Below, piece after piece: positions 34,401-42,900 of a stretch of 64,000 bases of DNA. The stretch comes from Rhodocyclaceae bacterium. GTDB taxonomy: Bacteria > Pseudomonadota > Gammaproteobacteria > Burkholderiales > Rhodocyclaceae. The number at the start of each line of letters is the position of its first letter. Within the stretch, counting starts at the first letter, position 1. The position numbers and the translations under genes are program-made. Location: NCBI GenBank assembly GCA_016718525.1, contig JADKDD010000002.1, forward strand, positions 434,001 to 498,000, given 5' to 3'. The notes under the pieces are model-generated. The model was not told the DNA's origin. It made no database searches and saw nothing but the letters and a program-made list of their open reading frames with translations.

Positions 34401-35595
34401 AATCTTCCAATATCTCTATGCTGTCTTACACAGCCCGGAATACCGCCAGCGATACGCCGGCTTCCTTCGTATCGACTTCCCGCGTATCCCGGTACCCGGC
34501 TCGCGTCCCCTGTTTGATGCGCTATCAACGCTGGGAAAACAACTGGTGCAATGGCATTTGCTGGAACATCCGACTGCCGTCGCCATCACCGCCACCTCGG
34601 CGCCCAAGGTTTTGAACGTCCCTGTCTTTTTCGGCGGCGACTGCAAGCTGCTCAAAGTCGCGGAGAAGAGTCGCGAGCTTGCCAACCTGGAGGCAACTTC
34701 CGCCGGCCCGACGGGCAAGGTCCGCATCAACGCCACCAGCGGTTTCTCCGGCGTGCGGCAAGCCGTGTGGCAACACTGCATCGGTGGCTATCAGGTGCTG
34801 CACAAATGGCTCGACGACCGACGTAAGGCAGAGCGCTCCGTGAGCGATGACGACATCGCGCATTGGCGGCGTGTATATGCTGCATTGGAGGCCACTCAGT
34901 CACTGATGGGGCAAGTAGATATGGTCATCAATGAGCATGGCGGGTGGCCGGGTGCTTTCTCGCAAGACCATCCCCCTCCCGATCCCGCGATACTGGCAGC
35001 ACAACCCATAGCCAAGCGTGCTCGCGCAAAGCGCGCCAGCGTCGGTCAAAGTTCCCTTTTTGGGGAGGCCGATGAAGCGGAAGGGAGCAAGCCCCGCCCA
35101 AAAGCTAGAGCCACCCCGGCGCGCGCCAAGCGCTCTGTGGGTGGCACCGCCAAGGCGGAACCTGATGACGCTGCCACCATGGTCGCGGTGCGGGAAGTGT
35201 TGCGCGTTGCCGCCGAGCCTCTGGCAAGAGATGTCTTGATCCGCAACACTGCACATGCGCTTGGCTTTAAGCGCACCGGCCCTCGAATCGTAGCGGCCCT
35301 GGACGATGCGATTCGTCGCGCTGTGAGGCGAGGCATCGCGGTCAGTGAGAAAGGAAAATTCAGTTTGCTTGCGCGCACTATCGGTGACTTCGAGCGTGAA
35401 ATTCTCAAGGCCCAACTGCTGGCCTGTCTGGGCCGCGACTGGGTAGAGCGAAAAGACCTTGCACCTCGTCTCGCCCGCTGGCTGGGTTTTGCGCGAACCG
35501 GACCAATTATCCAAGCCACCGTGAAAAGCCTGATCAACAGTCTGTTGCGAAGCGGCGATGTGCAAAAGCGGCGCGATGAGGTGCATCGCGCATGA
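31435..35595 (+). CDS. Large adenine-specific DNA methyltransferase (type IIG/ISP-like)
   Basis: 1386 residues, AGAGGAAA ribosome site. Central N6-methyltransferase: motif I DPATGTATFLVEIID (near residue 445) and catalytic NPPYSG (near 578), preceded by a helical YDKKMRAKRGVFYTPRPVVQFIV segment typical of Eco57I/type ISP enzymes. Target-recognition region about 650-960. The C-terminus has two DUF3320-like winged-helix repeats (LGFKRTGPRIVAALDDAI and LGFARTGPIIQATVKSL) after a basic linker. The N-terminus is not a recognised nuclease. It would mark host DNA or act with the helicase partner. The stop overlaps the DUF3800 gene (ATGA). Confidence 0.88.
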   Translation: MATRAAAQDPQVEKLRTITNTTQLVRYLHAELNWPVDVEDVDDAFFDWHPDELFLNDEHSVAIHSIKQLRPLSSGQPWGIFFVEFDKKRLPIVVLRRVLNSLAIKRRANAKKGGGHQTWHARDLLFVSSFGEAGHREIALAHFTDESEHGDLPVLRVLGWDEDDTTLQLAHVAKTLHARLQWPARTDGVDAQRVWREQWAGAFTLQYRQAINDAKSLALALAQLAKRIRVRANAVLKAESDKGHLRKLHQAFKDNLIADLTPDGFADMFAQTIAYGLFTAHVSRGSGALVADDVALMVPSTNPFLRDLLQDFLQAAGRGRQRHQRVDFDELGINDVVDLLRHAPMYDILRSFNSERPGEDPVIHFYEDFLKAYDKKMRAKRGVFYTPRPVVQFIVRSVHEILQTEFSIEDGLASTITWREMRKRKPELALPVHTTDDMHFVQILDPATGTATFLVEIIDLIYRHMLTKWRDTRLDKDRIDAHWNAYVREHLLPRLHGFELMMAPYAIAHMKIGLKLAETGYTFPDDGPRVNVFLTNALQPAHEVQRDLEGMAPMLAHEANAANATKQGLAATVVIGNPPYSGISGNMFPWIDGLLKGQLPDGTAVQSYYQVDGRPLGEKKVWLQDDYVKFIRFGQWRIECSGIGILGYITNNGYLNNPTFRGMRQCLMTTFGRIDVVDLHGNSKKKEVTPDGAKDENVFEIEQGVSVGIMRSHGCTEIKHADLYGGRTAKQEALAGSNISLNRIEPNSPFYFFSPQDESMRYQYERGWGLQTAFPMNTSGIVTARDHFVIDIDRQQLISRLANFSDQRNSDDSIRDRYFAGMGSSKYDQGDSRGWKLPRARAAMHGVQYEKAIVPLLYRPFDTRFFVNLPELVDWSRPEVMSNMLFSSSLGLISARSNKSKNMDHFLASRFITEAKTGESTTQSVLFPLWLYSGEAHRNDLHADDLIRKLPGRSANLSPSFVAALCEAIGLGASDWFADKPTAPLNAEKIFQYLYAVLHSPEYRQRYAGFLRIDFPRIPVPGSRPLFDALSTLGKQLVQWHLLEHPTAVAITATSAPKVLNVPVFFGGDCKLLKVAEKSRELANLEATSAGPTGKVRINATSGFSGVRQAVWQHCIGGYQVLHKWLDDRRKAERSVSDDDIAHWRRVYAALEATQSLMGQVDMVINEHGGWPGAFSQDHPPPDPAILAAQPIAKRARAKRASVGQSSLFGEADEAEGSKPRPKARATPARAKRSVGGTAKAEPDDAATMVAVREVLRVAAEPLARDVLIRNTAHALGFKRTGPRIVAALDDAIRRAVRRGIAVSEKGKFSLLARTIGDFEREILKAQLLACLGRDWVERKDLAPRLARWLGFARTGPIIQATVKSLINSLLRSGDVQKRRDEVHRA

Positions 35596-36449
35596 GCGAA
35601 ACGCCACTCCATTACTTTGTCGATGAGGCGGGCGACACCACGCTGTTTGGCCGCTACGGCAAAGAGCGACTAGGCGAGGATGGTGTGTCGCGCTTTTTTA
35701 TTGTCGGTCGACTGGAGGTAGACGACGCCGAAGCACTGGAAGCAGACCTCAACAAATTGAGAACCGAATTATTAGCCGATCCGTTGTTGAACTCAGTGCC
35801 ATCAATGCAACCGGAGCGACAAAAGACTGCGTTGTTTTTTCATGCCAAGGACGATGTGCCCGAAGTTCGTCTTCAGGTTTTTCGAGTGCTACGACAGCAT
35901 GGTGTGCGCTTCTCGGCGGTGGTGAAGGATAAGCTGGCCTTGCTCGAAAGCGTTCGTGTTCGTCAAACTTCCGAGGCTAGCTATCGCTATCGTGCCGATG
36001 GTCATGAGTTGTACGACAGTATGATGCGGTCGCTGTTCAGGCGCGTTGGGCGCTTTGGTCATTATCGACACATCACCTTTGCCGTGCGCGGCAACAAGCC
36101 GCGTACGCATCTGCTGACCAATGTTTTGACTGAAGTCGAACAGGAGTTCGAAAAAGAGTTCGGACTCGCGCCACACAAGGAAACGACGGTTCGTAGCGGC
36201 TACCCGTGGGATCACGCAGGGCTGCAAGCGTGTGACTATTTCCTGTGGGCCTTGCAGCGCTTTTATGAACGCGGCGAAGACAGGTTCCTTAACGCAATGT
36301 GGTCACAGTTTGTCGAGGTGATCGATCTGGACCTACCCGCACCCAAACAAAGAGGCAAACCTCGCAACACTAGCGTCGTCTTCAATGAAGAACACCCGCT
36401 GACTCTGGAGAGTCGAGCGGGTGTTGGAATTGGGTATCGAGAAATATAG
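35592..36449 (+). CDS. DUF3800 domain protein
   Basis: 285 residues beginning HYFVDEAGDTTLFG, the D-E-[AS]-G-[DN] front of DUF3800, with a second acidic region HAKDDVPEVR and YPWDHAGLQACDYFLWALQRFYERGE near the end. The family is predicted to have an RNase H-like fold and is frequent in phage-defence neighbourhoods, but its activity is not established. It is translationally coupled to the methyltransferase, so the three genes form one unit. Confidence 0.85.
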   Translation: MSETPLHYFVDEAGDTTLFGRYGKERLGEDGVSRFFIVGRLEVDDAEALEADLNKLRTELLADPLLNSVPSMQPERQKTALFFHAKDDVPEVRLQVFRVLRQHGVRFSAVVKDKLALLESVRVRQTSEASYRYRADGHELYDSMMRSLFRRVGRFGHYRHITFAVRGNKPRTHLLTNVLTEVEQEFEKEFGLAPHKETTVRSGYPWDHAGLQACDYFLWALQRFYERGEDRFLNAMWSQFVEVIDLDLPAPKQRGKPRNTSVVFNEEHPLTLESRAGVGIGYREI

Positions 36450-36608
36450 GGTGAACCGAATCACCACACGGCACGGGGCCGATTTTTGTTTCCCGACGCA
36501 CGCAGTTTAACGCAATTCTGGCGGCCGCCGTCAATGAATTGGACACAGAGCGTTGATTTATTGCTGGCAGCTAAGGTGAACGGCGGTTAAGGTGCAAAGC
36601 CGGAATTC

Positions 36609-36950
36609 AACTGGAGAATGCCGCCAACGCAACCCGGAAGAGCTCGCCAACATGCGCATCCCCATGGATTGTCGCCGCGAACACTCACCCATCGTCATCG
36701 AAATCGACCTCGACGACCAACCCCTTTTCCGCCATATCGCGCCACCGTCAGGTCTTTCCAAAGACGGCGCATCCACCGTATATCAGCGCTTCAACATTCC
36801 CGCCCGCACGCATCAACTCGCCGTGCGATTTGGCGATGATGTGAACAAAAAAGACTCGGCTATCAGCGCGCCGAGACGGTGACCTTGGCGCCGGGGAAAG
36901 TACTAGTGATTGATTTTGATGCGGAGAAAGGCGGGATTACGTTGATTTGA
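36609..36950 (+). pseudogene. Truncated, frameshifted duplicate of the 27632-28135 gene
   Basis: It matches the last two thirds of the reductase-operon gene nearly codon by codon: CRQRNPEELANM, MDCRREHSP, LFRHIAP, SGLSKDGASTVYQRF, HQLAVRFGDDVNKKD, then the same 3' end through TTACGTTGATTTGATTTC. It lacks the 5' part including the membrane helix, has a small internal deletion (KMPPN region), and one T is missing near 36856, shifting the frame. It lies on the far side of the three-gene island. Confidence 0.9.
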
Positions 36951-36967
36951 TTTCAAGCGCTTTGCAG

Positions 36968-36993
36968 TAACGGCGTGTCGCCAGCACCAACTG
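36968..36993 (-). repeat. Interspersed repeat, short form, at right border of the island
   Basis: Plus strand reads AACGGCGTGTCGCCAGCACC then AACTG. It is in inverted orientation to the copy at 28142. Confidence 0.85.
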
Positions 36994-37102
36994 GCGAGTA
37001 GGATATTGATTCCGCTTAGCATAATCGGAGGTTGAGATGATTGTGAGATGTGTTCTCGCAAGAGTTGATCCCGCGAACTTTTAGGCTACGAGAAGGGCTA
37101 TT

Positions 37103-39175
37103 GTGAATAAAGATATCGCACCGGTCGGCAAGGATGCTCGCCTCGTTCAACAAACCCTCACACTGACGAGCCTTGCAATATTGAAGGTCGACATTGATGA
37201 GCACCATCGGAATTACATTGATTATCTTGCTCAGTTTGTGTTGAGTGTTCTCGCTTCGCACAGGCCAGAGTTCGTCACCGATAGCAAAGTTGCCGAACTC
37301 TTGAAGGACGATTTTGGCCTTTTGGTTCCAACGAAGGCGGTGCAACATGTGCTACGAAAATTGGCGCGAGATGGGCATGTCCGAAAAGAGCATGAGGCCT
37401 ACTACCCTGCTGCGAAGCTGCCTGAGGTTGGTATTGCTGCCAAACGTCTGGATGCCGCATCTCAAATACAACGCGTATTCGATGCACTATGCAAATTCAG
37501 CTCATCAATCCATCCAGAAGCACCTTGGTCTGATGTTGATGCAAGCAAAGCAGTACTTGGATTTCTCGCCAGGTTTACCGTGGATTGCCTAAAGAGCTAC
37601 GTATTCAATACCGCGCTTCCCCTTGTACCGGATACTGGGGCAAAAGATCTGTATATCGTCAGTCGTTTTCTGCAGCAGTGCCATGAAGCAGACCGTCCTC
37701 TTTTTGAGGACTTCATCGTATTGGTTAAAGGGCAAATGTATGCAAATGCCCTTACCTGTCCAGACCTAGAATCTCTCGAGAAAAAATTCAACAATGTCAC
37801 TTTTTATCTTGATACCCCCTTGATTCTTAGCTTAATGAGTCTACAGGGTGAAGGGTTGCGCCAAGCGGCGGCGGAACTGACGACCCTTGTTCGCGACTTG
37901 AAAGGGAGTCTAGAAGTGTTCTCACACACTCTCGACGAGGTTAGAGGCGTGCTGCGCTACGCGGCTAGAAACTTCGACAACCCGCAGGTTACGTCGCGAA
38001 TCTTGCGCGAAATGCGCAACAGTGGAACAACACTCTCCGACCTTTACGTCTATATCGAACAATTGCCAGAGAGACTGGCAACCTTTCATATTCGAGTGAG
38101 AGCGACACCGGAGTATGAAAGCGATTTCCAGATTGATGAGACCACATTTCATGTAGTGCTTGAGGATGGAATCCGCTATACGAGAGATCATGCGTTGGAA
38201 AATGACATCAACTCAGTGCGCAGCATCTACGTGCTGCGCAGGGGCGTATCACCGGCTCGACTCGAAGATGCAGTAGCTATTTTCGTTACTCCAAATCCGG
38301 CTCTTGCCAGAGTCGCGTTCGAATTTGGAAAGACTCATAACTCATCAAAGGAAGTATCAAGCGTAATTACTGATTACAGCCTGGCAAATGTCGCTTGGCT
38401 CAAGGCGCCCATGAAGCGTCCATCGTTACCGGAAAAGGAGACTTTAGCTCTTTGCTATGCCGCGCTAGAACCAAGCAAGGCGCTATTCCGAAAGTACGTG
38501 GAAATGATGGAGCAGCTTCGGACTACAGGGAACATTTCAGAGCAGGACCATGCAATTCTTCGCCTATCACCTGTCGCCCAACGCGAACTGATGGACGTCA
38601 CGTTGGGTGATGAAACAGCATTAACAGGCATCGGCCTTAAGGAGGTTCTCAGCAGAGTGAAGGAAAGTCTAGTTGAAGAACAAAAAGCCTTAGCGGCCGC
38701 AGAGCGCGCCATCGTAGAAGATCAACTGGCGAACGCCCATCTGTCACTCGAAGCCCAAGCGAAGGCCTACAACGAAGCCACTCTCCGGCAACAAGAGCTT
38801 GGTCGCATAGCAGACGAAGAGAAGGCGACGCTCCGAGAGGATCAGCAGCGTATCGTTCTTATTGCGGCTCGCAGAGCAAAGTCCTTTTCCAAAGTAATGA
38901 CAATTTCACTAATGACCGCCATCAGTGCGTTATTGTTGCTTGGTGCATTTGCCGGTGCAGGTCTCCTTGCACAAACCGCGCTGACCACTTCTATGTTTGG
39001 GTATCTACTGCCAGTAACCACTTTCATTGCAGTCGTCTGGGGATGGTATAGCTGGCTGACTGGAAACACTATCCGTGGAATTACTCAACAAATCGAGTAT
39101 TCAGTCACACTGCGTATCTTTTCTTGGCTCACTGGTAAATCAACGTTGCCAGAGGAGTCAATACGGTCAGGTTAA
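37103..39175 (+). CDS. PIN-like domain protein with coiled coil and C-terminal membrane helices
   Basis: 690 residues, GTG start after AGAAGGG. Residues about 55-105: winged-helix-like segment. Residues about 230-420: region resembling a PIN-type nuclease, with NNVTFYLDTPLILSLM, FSHTLDEVRGVLRY and AIFVTPNPALA (spacing of PIN acidic motifs; the last has Asn rather than Asp). Residues about 535-610: charged coiled coil. Residues about 615-665: two membrane helices separated by a short loop. I know of no named family. Adjacency to the restriction-type island suggests a defence or stress role. The catalytic call is an inference from motif pattern only. Confidence 0.7.
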   Translation: MNKDIAPVGKDARLVQQTLTLTSLAILKVDIDEHHRNYIDYLAQFVLSVLASHRPEFVTDSKVAELLKDDFGLLVPTKAVQHVLRKLARDGHVRKEHEAYYPAAKLPEVGIAAKRLDAASQIQRVFDALCKFSSSIHPEAPWSDVDASKAVLGFLARFTVDCLKSYVFNTALPLVPDTGAKDLYIVSRFLQQCHEADRPLFEDFIVLVKGQMYANALTCPDLESLEKKFNNVTFYLDTPLILSLMSLQGEGLRQAAAELTTLVRDLKGSLEVFSHTLDEVRGVLRYAARNFDNPQVTSRILREMRNSGTTLSDLYVYIEQLPERLATFHIRVRATPEYESDFQIDETTFHVVLEDGIRYTRDHALENDINSVRSIYVLRRGVSPARLEDAVAIFVTPNPALARVAFEFGKTHNSSKEVSSVITDYSLANVAWLKAPMKRPSLPEKETLALCYAALEPSKALFRKYVEMMEQLRTTGNISEQDHAILRLSPVAQRELMDVTLGDETALTGIGLKEVLSRVKESLVEEQKALAAAERAIVEDQLANAHLSLEAQAKAYNEATLRQQELGRIADEEKATLREDQQRIVLIAARRAKSFSKVMTISLMTAISALLLLGAFAGAGLLAQTALTTSMFGYLLPVTTFIAVVWGWYSWLTGNTIRGITQQIEYSVTLRIFSWLTGKSTLPEESIRSG

Positions 39176-39180
39176 GGTAG

Positions 39181-39445
39181 ACCGCTCTTACCGGCCGCCT
39201 TTTCTAGGAAAACTTCGCCACATCCGCCCACACCCTATGCAGTTTTTTGTAGCTATCGATTACACAATTAATTGGGTCACCGTCGAAATCGAATTACGTA
39301 GGTGAGCTTCATTCTGCCAGTTGGCGCTGGTAACACGCCGTTAGCATGGCAATGACAGTTCCCGCCACCGGACAAATATGCGCGCTGACCTAGTCGTTTT
39401 TACTTGGACGAAGCCACCACATTCAAGGCCTGATAAAACAAGCCG
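39181..39445 (-). repeat. Mosaic of decayed copies of the ycaO 3' region
   Basis: 39181-39260 resembles 47971-48050 (shared ttaccggccgcct and ttgtagct-tcgat). 39341-39400 resembles 47917-47985. The stretch at about 39419-39444 repeats attcaaggcctgataaaaca of the ycaO gene near 48235-48260. The pieces are out of order relative to the gene and interrupted by an interspersed-repeat copy. Confidence 0.7.
39318..39377 (+). repeat. Interspersed repeat with 3' tail
   Basis: CAGTTGGCGCTGGTAACACG then CCGTTAGC, followed by a tail (ATGGCAATGACAGTTCCCGC to CAAAT) shared with the copies at 41060 and 47872. Confidence 0.8.
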
Positions 39446-39494
39446 GGCAATAATTCGTGGTCTGACCCCGTTGCTTGTTGGTAATCAGGTGCGA

Positions 39495-40961
39495 TTACTT
39501 GCCTACGATCTCAAGTGAAGGCGGTGCCCATTCCTGATTGATGATGGCCTCGTCGGGCAGGTAGGCGCGCAGGACCAGATAGAACTCGCCCTCGGGTGCC
39601 GGCAGCCAGTTGGCTTTAACGTCCTCCGAGGGTAATTTGTGACTGATGTGGAGCGTCAGGCTGCCATCGCTGTTGTACTTCATGCCCGACGTGCGATCGC
39701 CAAGCGAATAGCGGTCGAGGCTGTTTCGGACGAGGTTGTTGGTATCGTCATAGATCGTCATTGACCAGAAAGCCTTGACCGGCGGGATCTTGTCCTTGGT
39801 GAAGGTGATTTGGTAATTCCTGCTGCCATCCAGCAACTGGCCCTTGCCGTCGGTGTGGGCAACGATGTAGACCGCCTCCTCGGCATCGTTGGCCACGATA
39901 CCGCCAAGCGACTGCATCGCAGCGCGGGTGAGGAACGAGCCATCGAGGCCGGCATGCCCATAAACCCGTGGCGGATACTTCCAGCCGTTCACCAGTTTGG
40001 TGCCGTAACTGGTCTTATTGACTTCGGGCAGGAGCATCAGGCCGCGCATGGCCGCACGATCGAGACCGCGCTGCATACCTTCGCTGAGCTTGGTCACATC
40101 TTTGCCGGGGCCCACCTCGATATCGCTGAAGAAGCGCATCAGGCGCTCGTCGCGCGCATGAGGCGGGTTGGCGGTCATGGCGGCGTTGGCGATCGACCAG
40201 AACTGCTTGAGCAAAGTCAGCTGCTCGCTTTTGTAGTGCGGCACTGGCGTCAGTGGTGGTGCGGGTGGGCGGCGCGTCTGCTTGCTCTGCCAGTCGCTGA
40301 GCGTGCTCAGGGTGTATTGATGAATCAACTTTGATACGACCGGGAAGTCCTCCTGGTCGGTCACCAGCGTACGGCCCAGGATCAGGAACCAGGGAGTGGG
40401 TGCCTCGGCCAGCAAGGTCACGCCCTCTGGCAGTTTGCCTTTCCAGCCCTTGGGGGCGATGGCGTAGTGACCGGCCTTGTTGCCGGTGGTTCGGGTTCCG
40501 ATATAGGCAAAATTGTCGGAATCGAAGCTCGAGATTTCGAAACTGTAATAACGTGGCTTGTCGCTTGACGGCAGGTTGCCGATTTCGGGCACGCCGATCA
40601 CCAGCGGCTCCTTGTCCACATATGCCCAGGTGGTTGAATAAACCGTGTCGTTGTTGGGGGTGCCGCCGTCGCGATAATCGGCGCCGGTCAGTCTCGGTGA
40701 GTGAAAGAAATTGTTGATCGCGTCGGTCGGCGCAGTGACGCGCTCGCCCTGCTTTTGCGGTTGCGACCAGGCCCAGCGAACCGAGCTGTTGAGCACGTAG
40801 GGGAAGGAATAGACCACCGCCTGAACCCCTTTGGTGTAGGCATATTCCTCATCCCAAGGCGCATGGATATAACGCTTCCAGACGTACGTGCCTGCTCCGG
40901 CAATGCCAACGGCAAAGAGCGCCGCCAAGGTCCATGCCCAAATCTTCCGGTTGGCTGTCAA
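39495..40961 (-). CDS. DUF1254/DUF1214 domain protein
   Basis: 488 residues with an N-terminal membrane anchor or signal (WAWTLAALFAVGIAGAGTYVW). The DUF1254 front (YAYTKGVQAVVYSFPYVL) is followed by TPNNDTVYSTTWAYVDKEPLVIGVPE, and the DUF1214 back by FWSMTIYDDTNNLVRNSLDRYSLGDR and WLPAPEGEFYLVLRAYLPDE. Such exported proteins are widespread in proteobacteria, and their function is not known. GAGGAG lies before the start. It stands alone between repeat-bearing gaps. Confidence 0.9.
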   Translation of the reverse strand: MTANRKIWAWTLAALFAVGIAGAGTYVWKRYIHAPWDEEYAYTKGVQAVVYSFPYVLNSSVRWAWSQPQKQGERVTAPTDAINNFFHSPRLTGADYRDGGTPNNDTVYSTTWAYVDKEPLVIGVPEIGNLPSSDKPRYYSFEISSFDSDNFAYIGTRTTGNKAGHYAIAPKGWKGKLPEGVTLLAEAPTPWFLILGRTLVTDQEDFPVVSKLIHQYTLSTLSDWQSKQTRRPPAPPLTPVPHYKSEQLTLLKQFWSIANAAMTANPPHARDERLMRFFSDIEVGPGKDVTKLSEGMQRGLDRAAMRGLMLLPEVNKTSYGTKLVNGWKYPPRVYGHAGLDGSFLTRAAMQSLGGIVANDAEEAVYIVAHTDGKGQLLDGSRNYQITFTKDKIPPVKAFWSMTIYDDTNNLVRNSLDRYSLGDRTSGMKYNSDGSLTLHISHKLPSEDVKANWLPAPEGEFYLVLRAYLPDEAIINQEWAPPSLEIVGK

Positions 40962-41059
40962 GTAACTCTCCTCGGGTGGTTAGTCGGTGTCCGCGAAGGA
41001 TGATTATTTTAGCCAAGCGGAGCGAGGTATTCCCAGCCCGTACGGACCGGTCATGTCAA

Positions 41060-41163
41060 ATTTGGTGCTGGTGAGAGACTGGCCCGCTCATCGGCCATGG
41101 CATCCCCCGATCATCGGGGATACGTCGTTAGCGTGGCATCGACAGTTCCGTCACCAGCCAAAT
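41060..41163 (+). repeat. Interspersed repeat, long form with hairpins and tail
   Basis: Left end TTTGGTGCTGGTGAGAG, cargo with TGGCC-N8-GGCCA and the strong hairpin 41102-41121 (ATCCCC(C)GAT/ATCGGGGAT), right end TACGTCGTTAGCG and a tail to CCAAAT. It lies 25 nt before the earliest start of the M28 peptidase gene. Confidence 0.8.
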
Positions 41164-41187
41164 CTCTAATCTCCATCACGCGAATCG

Positions 41188-42900
41188 TTGTACCAGAAAG
41201 AATTGGTAACCTGCGTTCTCCAGTGGCACAGACGAAACACTGGAATATTGACGAGGGCTGAAATCATCAAACTACGACAACTATTGATCGCAGGCGCTGC
41301 GCTATTGTTCCTTGCCGGAAATGCTGCGCATGCAGCGGCGAAGGACGATACCGCGAACGGCAACATCATCCGGGCTCACATGACCTTTCTGGCAGACGAT
41401 CTGCTGGAAGGCCGTGAAACCGGTATGCGCGGATTTGATATCGCGGCGCTTTATGTTGCTGCGCAGTTTGCCCAGTATGGTGTGCTGCCCAAAGGTGATC
41501 AAGGCACTTATCGGCAAGCGGTCCCGTTCAAGACCAGTCGATTGGTTCAGGACTCTGCCGTATTCGAAATTCAGCGGGCGGGTGGCAACGAAGTGCTCGC
41601 CTACCTCGATGAATTCACCATGCGGGCGAGTCATAGTTACGACGAGACCAGCATCACGGCACCGCTGGTATTTGTCGGCTACGGCATTACCGCCCCCCGT
41701 TTCAATCACGACGACTATGCGGGGTTGGATGTCAAAGGCAAGATCGTGGTCTTGCTTTCCGGCGCTCCGGTCGGTTTTCCGTCCGAAGAGGGCGCTCACT
41801 ATGGCGACAACTGGGAAAAGAATCTGCTGGCAGCGAGGCACGGCGCAATTGGCGTCATCTCCTTGCAGACGCCGCGCTCTGAAGTCGTTCGTCCGTTCTC
41901 GCTTGGTCGCTGGTATGCCCACACACTCTCCATGGACTGGGTTACCAAAGAAGGGCGCGGCGCAAATGAAATCCCGGCCATTCAAGTCGTCGCTCATTTA
42001 AGTATGACGGCGGCGGCGAAGTTGTTTACAGACGTGGATGTCAAACTTGATGCGATCTACGCCGCCGCAGGCGCTGACAAACCTTTGCCTCACCTTCCTT
42101 TGAACCTGTCCGCTCGTCTGAAAAGAAATTCCACCCGTGGTTCAACCAGCAGCAGCAACGTGGTCGGTATGGTTCAAGGCAGTGATCCAAAGCTCAAGAA
42201 CGAATACGTGATTTTCAGTGCGCACCTTGACCACCTGGGAATACGCCCCGGGATGACTGGCGACACCATCATGAACGGCGCCATGGACAATGCCGCAGGG
42301 GTGGCAACCCTGCTGGAAATGGCGCGGATGATTTCCGCCATGCCGGTCAAGCCAAAACGCTCTATCCTTTTTCTTGCCGTCACCGGTGAAGAAAAGGGCT
42401 TGATGGGTTCAGACTACTTCGCCAACTACCCAACCGTTCCTGCCGCCTCGATGGTAGCGAACGTCAATTTGGACATGCCGGTCCTGACCTACGATTTCAG
42501 CAATGTCATTGCCTTTGGCGCCAATCGATCAACGCTGAAGTCGGCGGCAGCCAATGCCGCAAAAAAATTGAACGTGGCACTCATTCCGGATCCATGGCCG
42601 GATCAGAGCCTGTTCACCCGTACCGACCACTACAACTTCGTCCGTCAGGGCGTTCCGGCGATTTTCTTTTTGCCGGGAATCCGATCGTTTAACAAGAACG
42701 AGAACGCGCGTGCCATGTATGACGAATTTCTGCAAACGCACTATCACAAGCCCGGTGACGATATGAACGTGCCGATTAATTGGCGTGCCGCCGAACGCTT
42801 CGCCAATCTTAATTATCTGCTGGGGATCGAAATCGCCAATGACCCGCAGCGAATCCGGTGGAACAAAGGCGACTTTTTCGGCGATTTATTCAAAAGATAG
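41188..42900 (+). CDS. M28 family zinc metallopeptidase, exported
   Basis: Up to 570 residues. No ATG is available at the front. A TTG at 41188 opens the frame, but a TTG at 41248 would start directly before a good signal peptide (KLRQLLIAGAALLFLAGNAAHA), so the protein may be 20 residues shorter. PA-like insert at about 110-230; catalytic M28 core with FSAHLDHLG (His), GAMDNAAGVATLLEMA (bridging Asp), VTGEEKGLMGSDYF (Glu pair), NLDMP (Asp) and DHYNFVRQGVPAIFF (His). It is an aminopeptidase-type enzyme acting outside the cytoplasm. It has no operon partners. Confidence 0.88.
   Translation: MYQKELVTCVLQWHRRNTGILTRAEIIKLRQLLIAGAALLFLAGNAAHAAAKDDTANGNIIRAHMTFLADDLLEGRETGMRGFDIAALYVAAQFAQYGVLPKGDQGTYRQAVPFKTSRLVQDSAVFEIQRAGGNEVLAYLDEFTMRASHSYDETSITAPLVFVGYGITAPRFNHDDYAGLDVKGKIVVLLSGAPVGFPSEEGAHYGDNWEKNLLAARHGAIGVISLQTPRSEVVRPFSLGRWYAHTLSMDWVTKEGRGANEIPAIQVVAHLSMTAAAKLFTDVDVKLDAIYAAAGADKPLPHLPLNLSARLKRNSTRGSTSSSNVVGMVQGSDPKLKNEYVIFSAHLDHLGIRPGMTGDTIMNGAMDNAAGVATLLEMARMISAMPVKPKRSILFLAVTGEEKGLMGSDYFANYPTVPAASMVANVNLDMPVLTYDFSNVIAFGANRSTLKSAAANAAKKLNVALIPDPWPDQSLFTRTDHYNFVRQGVPAIFFLPGIRSFNKNENARAMYDEFLQTHYHKPGDDMNVPINWRAAERFANLNYLLGIEIANDPQRIRWNKGDFFGDLFKR

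Noticed and set aside
39440..39480. REP/RAYT-associated sequence (ggtctgacccc)
   Set aside because: The short string is common in environmental genomes near transposases, but no hairpin pair or RAYT gene accompanies it.
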